Assembly: GCF_012489685.1 (NCBI RefSeq)
Contig: NC_080042.1
Span: 48,660,066 to 48,724,065 of the forward strand
Source: Lotus japonicus
Taxonomy: Eukaryota; Streptophyta; Magnoliopsida; Fabales; Fabaceae
Length of the DNA stretch: 64,000 nucleotides
Direction: 5' to 3'
A program made the translations under genes and the position numbers. Positions 51,247 through 61,222 of this stretch are shown here, piece by piece. Every line of letters starts with the position of its first letter. Position 1 is the first letter of the stretch. The notes under the pieces are model-generated. The model was not told where the DNA came from, did no database searches, and was given only the letters and a program-made list of their open reading frames with translations.

Positions 51247-53879
51247 ATTTAGTAATTTTATTATTTTAGAGTCATCATTTGCATTATAGTCCCTTTTGAG
51301 TCTTTTGTTGCATTTTAATCCATAATAGTTGAGTCTTTTTGCATTTAAGTCCTTAGTCTAGATGTTAGAGCATTTAGGGCATTGTTGGAAGAAATATTGT
51401 AACTTATAATCTGATATGTCATGGCATTATATGCGTTAGTTTAAGAGGTTTTAGGTTACAAAGAATGGCTTGATTGTGTGTTCAATGTGCAGCCCTAAGT
51501 TAAGGTACTTTAAGGATGATTCTCTTATCCAAGAAATCATATTTATGAAGAATAACCAAGGGTTCATGAAGCATAAAGGCTAGGAGGTCTCAAAATGAAG
51601 AATTGAATGCCAAAAGTGTTGTTGAAGAGGGGTTACAAAGCCATTAATGAAGAAATGAGCTGAAGAGAATTGAAGATTCCCCCCGCGAGGTTGCACACAT
51701 GTGCGTGCACCATACTGCACACAATGCGTGCAAGGTCAGGAGCTTGGCGTTTTGGAAGGAAAGGCACGAATGTGCGTGCACCCCCTTGCGCGCACATGCG
51801 TGGAGAGTCAGTAGCTTGGCTTTTCAGCCAAGCCTGCACGCACATGCGTGCCTGTACGTTTCATTTTGCCTATTGCAATTTTAGTTTGGTATCTTAGTTT
51901 TTCTTATGTTTTAGCTTGTTTAAGGATTAAGGAGCTCTTTCAAGGTTCCTATTCAGGTTAGAAACATGTTTTCCTTAGCCATACTTGGCTAAGTTTCTTT
52001 TAGCATTTGGGATGGGGGATCCTTTTGTAAGATCAAGTTTTGATCGAGTAGTACAACTCTATGTTTTGATAATTACAAGTTAACATTTTAGTATGAACAA
52101 TTATGGTACTCTAACGTGTTTTTCTGAGTGTGCTATTTACAGGCTCTGACCTCAATTCAATCTCACACAAATCAGAAGCACTGTGCATAAAGAGTGACCC
52201 AAGCAACGCTTTCGCAACATCTATGTTCACTCTGAACAGTAGAAACGCTTCAGAAGATCTGAAGTCATATAAGCTCTGATATGGACTCAGTCAATTGAAG
52301 TTCTGAAGATCCAGACGTTCTGACAACCCAGACACTCTGAAGGTTCAGATGTTCTGAAGGTGTAGAAGACTCTGAAGATCCAGAAGCTGAAAAGTGGAAA
52401 CTCTGATGTCCAGAAGCAAGATGTCTCTGAAGACCATGTACTTCCCTCTGAGTTCAGAATCAGAAGATACAACGGTCAGAGGATCTGTGCTTCCCTCTGA
52501 CTCTGATCAACTGGCTTCACAAGTTCCAACATGAAGCATTCCCCTGATCAGAAGTCTACTAGGTTTAAAGGTCAAGTCACTATCCAAGTACAAAAGCAAA
52601 TGTGCTATCCTGACGACCTACCTAACATTCTCAGCCACAGCAGAAGCTGGAATTTCCAGAACTGCCCTCCAACGGTAGCATTTCCATGCAGCGTTCAAAC
52701 CCTAATCCTTGAAGTATAAATAGAGGCTGAAGATTGAAAGATGCGGTTGGAAGAATTACTCACGCGCAAGCTATATTCAAAACCTTCTAAGCATTCTTTC
52801 ATCTGAAATTTATTGTGTTTACTATTAGCTTTTCAGAAGCAAATCCCTTGTAAACATTCTTTCTTAAACAGTTGTTTAGTTACCTTTAGGAGATCAAGTT
52901 TGATCGGATCCTAGAGAAGACTAAGAGAGTGAATCTTAGTGTGAGCTAAGTCAGTGTAATTGTTAGTCACTTGTAGGTTTCAAGTGCAGTTGTAACATTT
53001 ACCTGATTAGTGGATTGCCTTCATTCTAAGAAGGAAGAAATCACCTTAATGGGTGGACTGGATTAGCTTGAGGGATTTATCAAGTGAACCAGGATAAAAT
53101 CCTTGTGTGCTTTTCTATCTCTTATCTTAAGCACTTTGATTCTCGAAAGATTTGTTAAAATCTTTAAGGTGGAAGTTTTATTCTGAAGACGTTATTCAAA
53201 CCCCCCCTTTCTACCGTTTTTCATACCTTCACCTTTACTTGTTATTATTTTAACATTTTGAATCTTCATATGGAATAAATATTTTTCTTTCTATGAGCCT
53301 ACCCTTTTGTCATTATATGAACTTGAAATGCATGCAAGTTATTTCACATTTCTTTTCACAAATGGAAGTGTGGTTTAGAAATGGAAAACTGGGGGTCCAT
53401 TTATTAGAGCAATTGTGCCTTAGAAATAAGGGCAACGACTAGTAGTTGATGACTTGAATATAAAATGAACTTAATCTTCAATTTGACTGCTCATGGGTGG
53501 ATAGGAATTGATTAAGATTTAACCAGTGGAGTATTTTGAAAGCTCTTTTTTATCTGAGGAATCAACACTAAGAGATATAGGCTTGATCGACAGTAGAAAC
53601 TATGAAAATTTTATCTTATTCCATATGCATTCAGCTTCTTTAAAGCATCACTTGTTCTGGTGAAACTAACCCAAATGCTAAGCTTTTAAACATTGTTTCT
53701 TCCTCTATACTTTAGATTGCTAAGTTATCTGCCAACCATTCAATTATAATTTGTCTTTTTACATTTTCTTCTAATTCAAGCAACCATTGCTCTTATAAAT
53801 GGAATTTTCCCCAATCTATGTGGTTCGGCAATCTTTTATATTACTTCGGGCATTCTGTACACTTGCAGAACGCGTATCA
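51247..53879 (+). mobile_element. 5'-truncated LTR of the 41362 family, split by a SIRE solo LTR
   Basis: Similarity to 41362-43003 starts at GCATTTAGTAATTTTATTATTTTAG-like sequence (about 51245) and runs to the shared end TGTACACTTGCAG..GTATCA at 53879. The GATCCTTT site at 52018-52025 is interrupted by the SIRE LTR and resumes at 53232. It has its own palindromic block of GTGCGTGCAC words (51696-51860). The TATA box of the relative is replaced by CCTATTGCAATTTT. Confidence 0.75.
52026..53231 (+). mobile_element. Solo LTR of SIRE-type copia (1,206 bp, TSD CCTTT)
   Basis: Starts TGTAAGATCAAGTTTTGATC and ends CATACCTTCA, with perfect TSD CCTTT at 52021-52025 and 53232-53236. The empty site is preserved in the relative at 42379 (GGATCCTTTACTTG). 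It carries the same C-run near its end (53200-53207) and CTTCAGAA/TCTGAAG-rich U3 (52150-52530) as the 46504 copy. A TATA box AGTATAAATAGAGG is at about 52714-52727. Confidence 0.95.
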
Positions 53880-54090
53880 TAAATCATGGGGTTTTAGTTT
53901 TTTCTCTCTCCTTGTCAGCATGAAACTAATATTCCTTATATGGGTTGGTTCAGTAGTGGGAAACCACTATACCCATCATTCAAGAACTGAACCTATTACA
54001 CTTTTGCTCCTAAAAATATTCTAGAAGCTCCAAAATATATTTTCATTTCTGCCCAAGTTTCTAAACTTTCCCATAAACCTTGTCCAAATA

Positions 54091-54395
54091 CTCCCTCCGG
54101 TCCTATTTATAAGCATGAAAGAGAAGAAAAATCTTGGTCCTTTTTATAAGAACCAAATGAAAGTTTGAGCTATATTAATTAATTTTTTCCAATGATGCCC
54201 TTATTAATTCTAACTTGTAAAATGTGTCTCATTAATTATTCTCTCTCTTTTACACTTTCCAACACTAATAACAAAGGGTAATTTTGGAAGTTCATTTTAA
54301 TTTAAGACAAATTTAATGCATTTTATCTAGTTTAACTACATTTCTTAAACTATGTGAATTTTTTTTTTGTTGCTTATAAATAGGACCGGAGGGAG
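54091..54395. mobile_element. Stowaway-like MITE (305 bp, TSD TA)
   Basis: The terminal inverted repeats CTCCCTCCGGTCCTATTTAT and its complement at 54376-54395 are flanked by TA (54089-54090, 54396-54397). Inverted similarity extends about 30 bp. The CTCCCTCC start is typical of Tc1/mariner-derived MITEs. Confidence 0.88.
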
Positions 54396-54669
54396 TACAT
54401 GATTGCATTCATTGAATTGTTGTTCTTTGTACTAATGGCTAGTTTCTTGCCATCAGCAACTCTTGTAACGGTTAGTCCATATACTACGACTAACTTACCT
54501 TTTCAAATTCTAAACTAGACGTTGTGAACTTTTAGGTGCCAACAATATTATATGTTAATAATGTACAGTGTAATAAATTAGTCACTGTTGTGGGCGCACA
54601 CCTGCGGTGGATACTCTGGATATAAAAATATCACGACCAAAAATGTTCATTTAAAGAGAGATAAATATA

Positions 54670-55940
54670 GGGTCAGACTAGGGTGGAGCTTTAATATTAT
54701 GGTCCACCAAGGACAAAGAAGTATAAATCGTTGGATTTATGAATCTAAGAATATTATTTAAATTAGTGGTTAGGATTGAATTAGTATTAAAGGTTATAAT
54801 TATAATATGACCATAACCCTTTTCTCTCCTCCCCCAATTGACACAATTGCAAACCCTAAGCCTACCACCACTGCCCCACCTCCCAATAACCCAAGCTATG
54901 ATTACAACCCCCACACCGATGTGGCCACCGTAGTGATTCTCACCCAAGACAACCTTTAACCCATAACCTACCCCTCTTCACTCACCATCGCGCATGAGCT
55001 CAATCCTTCCCATTTCCTCTCAGTATTTCATCATCGTCACCATCGATGATGCTCTCCAATTTGATGGTCGACACCTCTGTCATTCTTTATGTCGACGATC
55101 AGGAGAATCGTCGAAAACCACGACGACAGTAAAGGAGGCGCTCATGAAGAAGGTTGGCCCAAATCATTAGAAGATTCCCCTGCATTTTTCGATCTTGGAT
55201 ATAGGGTTGGATAGAGAGGTATCAAGAGGATCCAAAACCTTCAATGACAAAACCGCATATTTCCTTCTTAAAGTGAAGCATAACGGCCACGTTTCAGACA
55301 AATGCGGGATCCTCCTTGCAACCACCAGTACTATGTCGTCACAAATTAATTCTCCTTCACCTTTTTTTCTCCTATCCCTCCCTTTTCTCTCAGTGACGCT
55401 TTCCAGGATGAGGGGATCTAGTTCCCATTACGGCGAGATCCTCTTCGACTTGTTTGTGTTGTTGGGATTACGGAAAAAAGGAAGAGGAGGAAATGTAAAA
55501 GATGTTCAATTTGTTATTCAACAATGACCCTGATGATGGTAAATTTGGCCTTAAATATTCGTGTTGCAAGAATATCTCCAAGAAAGCCAGAATGGTTTGG
55601 GACTAGCTTAGCATCTTTGGGTTGCTAATTTTGGAGGAGACTATAGGGGTTTGGGTGGTAGCTATTGATGATGGTATTGGTAGGCTCGTTGGAAGTGAAG
55701 ATTCGAGCAAAGTTGGGGTTAATCTGAGGAGGGGCTTTGTTTCTGGGTATGAAACAATAAGCAAATGGTGTTCGGTGACTGTAGGTAAGAGGAGAGAAGC
55801 GTGAAAAAGGGAGGGAAAGGAGAGTTGGAGAGAGAGAGGGGACTAAGGAGAGTGGAAAGGAGAGAGATAACAATTATCTAGTGTAAAATTCTCCTTTGTC
55901 CATGGTGGATCAAAATATTAGTGGTCAACTTGTCTTACCC
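54670..55940. mobile_element. Mutator-like element, possibly a Pack-MULE (1,271 bp)
   Basis: The ends GGGTCAGACTAG and, inverted, GGGTAAGACAAG continue into TATTATGGTCCACCAAGGAC and TATTTTGATCCACCATGGAC. The 9-bp flanks ATAAATATA (54661-54669) and ATGAATATA (55941-55949) agree at 8 of 9. The interior (about 54830-55850) is more GC-rich than its surroundings. It includes a 110-codon plus-strand frame at 55195-55527 (LDREVSRGSKTFNDKTAYFL), suggestive of captured host sequence that I cannot identify. No transposase. Confidence 0.65.
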
Positions 55941-55949
55941 ATGAATATA

Positions 55950-57881
55950 ATCCATTTGGAAACTCATTTAGTAGAATTTATCATTTATCTTAACAATGCT
56001 ATAATATTTTGTTCATGTACAAACATACAGAAAATTTCTCATTATTTAATTTATATACTTGTTAGGGGAATTGTTGCGCCTAAAACAACACACGCTAAAA
56101 AAATCAAGCGCACTCTATCCCTCGTATAATATAAGATTGTAAGTAGGGATGGATCCATGTTATACTAGAGGGGGGCAATCGCCATCATGAAAATTACATA
56201 TATCCTACTAATAACATATTAAAGTTATTGTGTATTTGGTATCAATATATTTTATACTAATATTATACTGTCTCCACCAAACACCATATGCCCCCACACA
56301 CTTATATGTGATCACATTTATCAATTTTTATTGGTATTAGTACAGTTCCATACTTTCAATCTCCTTACCCCTTGAAATTCTATTACGTGAATTTTTTTCA
56401 TATTTTCTAATATTGAAAATTTGTCTGTCTTCACATGTATGTATTAAGTAAGTGTACACACATATATATATATGGGTGTATTCGTTAAGGGCTATTTGCT
56501 TGTGGGGTTTTTTAGAGATTTTTGGAGGTTCTTTGATGTAGTTTTTGAGTATTTGCCAGCTTTTGATGGTTTGGTTACTTTACCCGTTGTTGAGAGGGGA
56601 TGTATCTCAACATTATCTATATTTATATATATCCTTTAATTTAAATATATGTATATATATGCAACCATCTAAAATTTCCTTTCTCTCTCTAGACTCTCTC
56701 CTCCTTTCTCTGAGCGTCAGATCTAGAGTTTGGTTGGGTGGCCGCCGCGCCGCCTCATCGCGTGGCTACCCTCCTCTCATCTCCATGTTCCTCCTTCCCT
56801 TTGTGCTTTCCTTTTTTCTCTCGCTTTCGAAGTAGCTTGTCTCGAGCTCCCTCTGTTCTTCTCTAGTTCTCCCCCTCTGTAGCAGTGGCCGCTCTTCTTC
56901 GTCGGGAACTGTCGTTCCCTTTAGCTTTCACGCTCTTTCTGGTAAGTCTCGATGCTATTCCAGCCGCCGATCATGTGTCTCGTCTCGGGTGCTGCTCTAT
57001 ATGTGCCTCATTTCCACTGATTTAGGGTCTGTTGTGGTGAGCCTCCGTCGTTCGTGCCTCCACATATCTGTGGTTGCACCGCTTTGCTCCGTTCATTCTT
57101 GCAGATCTAAGGTTGTTGTTGCGGTGGTCCTTGGCAGGTGAGCGTTTGGGGACAGGGGAGCAGTTTTTGGGGGCTAAGGTGCGTGTTTTGTGGTCTTGGT
57201 GCTGGTGGGTTTTGAGTCTCTGTTTGCAAGTATCGAGCAGGTTGATAAGTTATGTCAGTTGAATTTGTCACCTTTTTCTTTACTTTTATGGAGATCTCTC
57301 TTGAGGAGTAGTGTAAGATCCATGATTGATTAAGAGAAATAAACTCGGTTAAATTTTCGATTCAGTGCTTTAATGCTTGTTTAATTTGATCTTTATGTGT
57401 GACCTTGTATTATGGACTTAATCCAATGGAGATAATACTTTGATTATTTATATCGAAGTTATTTTCCAAGCGTTCCATTCTTTGTTCGTCGGAGAATTCG
57501 GCTGCACTTCTGAAAACGGTCAAACCAATGCGTTTTTTCCTAAAGCGCCATTTTGTTATCGAATTGTTTTTCTATTGTTAATTAAATATTTTCCTTCTCA
57601 TTACGATGATCTACGCGTAATTTGAAGAATTTTGACTGTAATATCGCTATAGGATCGAGAAACTCGTCCGGTAGTGTTTTCGGCTCGTAAAGACACGTGA
57701 ATTGATGTAAGGATATTTCTTGTTGGATAATTACAATGCATTGTTAGAGCATGTCTTAGAAAATATTAAAAGGTATTATGTTTCAAAAAGTAAAACCTTC
57801 TTTATATGATTTCAAAAGCTTAAACAACATGTTTATTTACTTTTAGATCACTAAGTAACCCTTAAAAATCGGGGCGTTACA
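55950..57881 (+). mobile_element. AT-rich flank, then 3' part of a gypsy-type LTR ending CGGGGCGTTACA
   Basis: 55950-56460 is AT-rich with nothing recognisable. 56670-57250 is a CT-rich, locally GC-rich stretch (GCCGCCGCGCCGCC near 56740) with a consensus splice-donor-like GGTAAGTC at 56941. 57260-57881 ends AAATCGGGGCGTTACA, the same terminus type as at 2246 and 43698. No protein is supported. Confidence 0.45.
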
Positions 57882-59480
57882 AGTAGGGGTTTTATTATTT
57901 GCATTGTATCAAAAGATCTAAGCAAAATTATAGGGATGAGTTTCAATCAAGAGGTCTGCCTTAGTTTAGAACTTTTATTTTTTTATCTTTCATACTCTTT
58001 TAACAAAAAATTCATGTGTTAAAAATTAGAATCATATGTAATATTTCTCCAGCAAGATTAAGCTTTGATCTCTTACTGATTATAAGTTTTGATTTGGAAA
58101 CTTGTAATCGAATTAAACCTTATTGATATGCTCCCTCCGTTCCTATTTATAAGAACCAAATAGAAAGTGCACTTGGTCCTTTTTATAAGAACCAACTTGA
58201 AGTTTGTGGAGAATTAATTATTTTTGGACAAGAATTACCTTATTTAATTGAATTTTTCTCTCTTTCCACTTGCTATAGCATTAATGATGCATATAAATTA
58301 AGAATAATGGGTGGAGGGTAACTTTGGAAAGTTGATATAAATTGAGAACAAATTTAATGCAATTATCTAGATTAGCTAAATTTCTTAAAGGGTGTGAAGT
58401 GGTTGTTTGGTTCTTATAAATAGGAACGAAGGGAGTATTACATTTAGGCGTTGTGCAAGTTTTCTATAGTATTGCGCAAGTTCTCTCTTTACTCATTGTT
58501 TCTTTTCTCAAGAAAAAAATCTTATTATTTCTACCTTGAAGTGAATTATCAAAATGAGATACTTGATATCAAAATTTTGCAAAATCTCTCATTGTTTCAT
58601 TCCTTGTGTTGTTACTTTGTTGTTCTGCATTTTGTCAAAAACAACTGTATGTCAAAGCCGATGCCATGACATCTGACTTTGTGTTGCTAGGACATCAGTC
58701 CTCTGCTTGGAATGTTATTGTCGGCCCTTGAAGATCTTTTGAAGATATGTTTTTAATAAGTTACTTGCGGTTCAAGTAGCTTTTCCATAAGGGCTTTAAT
58801 TGTGGGTTGTTATTTGTTGAAACAATCTTTGATAGAAGATTTTTTTCTATCTTTACTTGAGCAAAACGCAACAAGATCTTTTGTGATTGCGCTTTGAATT
58901 GTTATCGATGCAATCTGTTACTTCAGCCCATGCTAACCCTAGACCCCATGCTGCCGCTGCTGAAGTGTATAAAAGGATGAAGACCTAAAACATGAAGACT
59001 ACAGAAGCTAATAGAGAGATCAAGTGTTTAGGATTTTCATTGTTCTTTGTCCTTGTTCCATGTGATCATACTTTGCTCCCTGATTCTATACAGCAAAGTA
59101 GTGATCTGTGTTGTTTGATTTTCAAACTCTGATTGTTGATTGTTAGTTACCAATCACTGTGACAGTGATTGAGAGAACGTGCGAGGGGCTCTCATACTTA
59201 GGTTGAGATACTAAGTAGAAATACACTAGGTAGATTAGGAAGTGAACTATGAACTGTGGTGTTCATGAGTGTCTGTAATTCATGAATCTTGAGATAGTGG
59301 ATTTCCTTTCTTTGGGTGCAAACCCTCCAGACGTAGGTGAAGTTTTTCACTAAACTGGGTTAACAGTTCTTGTTTCTTGTTTACTTGTGTTTTAAGTTAT
59401 TGCTGTTACTGTTAGTCGATTGTCGAACTTGTTGTCCTAGCATCGCATAGGACATTTGTTCTAGGGGAACCTGAATTTCA
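57882..59480 (+). mobile_element. 5' LTR region of SIRE-like copia element D (start not fixed)
   Basis: Ends CCTGAATTTCA at 59480, two bases before the primer site, like the LTR edge at 31120. A TATA-like GTATAAAAGG lies near 58967. A MITE is inserted at 58131-58435. The left LTR edge is not recognisable, so part of the interval may be flanking DNA. Confidence 0.6.
58131..58435. mobile_element. Stowaway-like MITE (305 bp)
   Basis: CTCCCTCCGTTCCTATTTAT at the left and its near complement ending GAAGGGAG at 58435. Same family as 54091-54395 and the same length, but the flanking TA is not clean on the left (ATATG). Confidence 0.85.
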
Positions 59481-59482
59481 AT

Positions 59483-59494
59483 TGGTATCAGAGC
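59483..59494 (+). other. Primer-binding site of copia element D
   Basis: TGGTATCAGAGC, complementary to the 3' end of initiator tRNA-Met in plant copia elements; it follows the LTR end by two bases. Confidence 0.92.
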
Positions 59495-59544
59495 AGGCAC
59501 CTTGTTCTGATTGGGTGAGCTCCAAGGAATTTAATTCAGTTCTC

Positions 59545-60450
59545 ATGGATAACAAGGAGGGAGGATCAGTCAACAGGCCACCCATTTTGGATGGTACTAA
59601 CTATGACTACTGGAAGGTTCGCATGACAGCCTTTCTCAAGTCCATTGACAACAAGACTTGGAAAGCTATTGTCAAGGGTTGGAAGCACCCCAACAAGGCA
59701 CAAGCTTAAGGTACTTCAACCATTGCTATTGAGAAACCTGAGGAAGAATGGACAAAGGAAGAAGATGAAGCTGCTCTTGGGAATTCTAAAGCTCTAAATG
59801 GTATTTTCAATGGTGTTGACAAGAATATGTTCAGGCTTATTAACACTTGCATTGTGGCCAAGGATGCTTGGGAGATACTGAAGACAGCACATGAAGGAAC
59901 TACAAGAGTGAGAATGTCAAGACTTCTGATGCTTACTACTCAGTTTGAAAACCTGATGATGACTGAAGAAGAAACTATCTCTGAATTTCACATGCGTGTT
60001 CGTGATTTGTCCTATGCTTCATTTGCTCTGAGAGAACCTATGTCAGATGAGAAGCTTGTAAGGAAAATCTTGAGGTCCTTGCCCAAAAAATTTGCTATAA
60101 AAGTCATTGCAATTGAGGAGGCTCAAGATATTGAGAGCATGAAGGTTGATGAACTCATTGGGTCTCTGCAGACTTTTGAGTTGAAACTTGGTGACAAGCC
60201 TGAAAAGAAGAACAAGAGTATTGCTTTTGTGTCTTAACACAAATGAGGGTGATGATGAAGACTGTGAAGGAGAAAATCTTTCTGAGGCATTGGCTATGCT
60301 TGCTATAAAATTTAATAGAGCTCTGAGGAAGATTGACAAAAGAACCAGGTCTAATGGCCAGGACATGAAGTTTGACAAACCCAGGTTTGTTAACTCTCAG
60401 AGAAAGAACAAAGAAGATGACAAATCTAGTCAGAATAAAGGTGTGTAGTG
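59545..60450 (+). pseudogene. gag of copia element D (stops and frameshift)
   Basis: ATG at 59545 starts MDNKEGGSVNRPPILDGTNY, the SIRE-type gag opening. A TAA at 59707 interrupts it, and the same frame continues with ALNGIFNGVDKNMFRLINTC, MRVRDLSYASFALREPMSDE and LRSLPKKFAIKVIAIEEAQD to a stop at 60235. The remaining piece (NEGDDEDCEGENLSEALAML) is in another frame and ends in CHECEGY, the first half of a CCHC zinc knuckle. The second half is deleted. Confidence 0.85.
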
Positions 60451-60462
60451 TCATGAATGTGA

Positions 60463-60986
60463 AGGCTACAAGTGATTATGGTATTCTCTATACTCATGAT
60501 ACAAATTCTTCTCTAGTTGGCTATTGTGATGCAGATTGGACAGGAAGTGCAGATGATAGGAAAAGCACATCATGAGGTTGTTTCTTCTTATGAAATAACT
60601 TGATCTCATGGTTTAGTAAGAAGCAGAGTTGTGTATCATTATCAACTGCAGAAGCTGAATACATTGTTGTTGGAAGTAGTTGCACACAACTCATGTGGAT
60701 GAAGCAAATGCTCAAGGAGTATGATGTTGAACAGGATGTCATGACATTGTATTGTGACAATCTCAGTGCAATCAATATCTCCAAGAATCCAATACAGCAT
60801 AGCAAGACAAAGCCCATTGACATAAGACACCACTTTATCAGGGATATGGTGGAGGATAAAATTGTCACTTTTGAGCATGTTACCACTGAGAAGCAATTGG
60901 CTGACATTTTTACAAAACCCATTGATGCTAGTACATTTGACAAATTAAGAGGAAATCTTGGGATTTGCCTCTTTGAATGTGCATAG
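60463..60986 (+). pseudogene. Copia RNase H domain of element D (two stops)
   Basis: SLVGYCDADWTGSADDRKST (first catalytic Asp), then TGA at 60573 and TGA at 60591, SWFSKKQSCVSLSTAEAEYI (catalytic Glu), LYCDNLSAINISKNP (third Asp), HIRD-type segment IDIRHHFIRDMVED and ADIFTKPIDASTFDKLRGNL at the C-terminus. Joined upstream to gag by a deletion of several kilobases. Confidence 0.9.
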
Positions 60987-61222
60987 CAATTAACGCTCCT
61001 AAAGGTGCTAACGTCTAGTTTTATTCTGTTCATCATTAACTGTCGTTGCGACATCAGCAGTAAGAGGTTTGCTACATTGCCCAACTTCTATATAACCACC
61101 TCCAACGGGCAAATTTTCTCTACACAACCGCTTGTGCTTCTTATTTCTACAATTTCCAATTTCGTTCATTCTCAATTGTTCTTCAATTCCTGTGCTCAAT
61201 CTGTTTTTGGTCTCATCTCATC

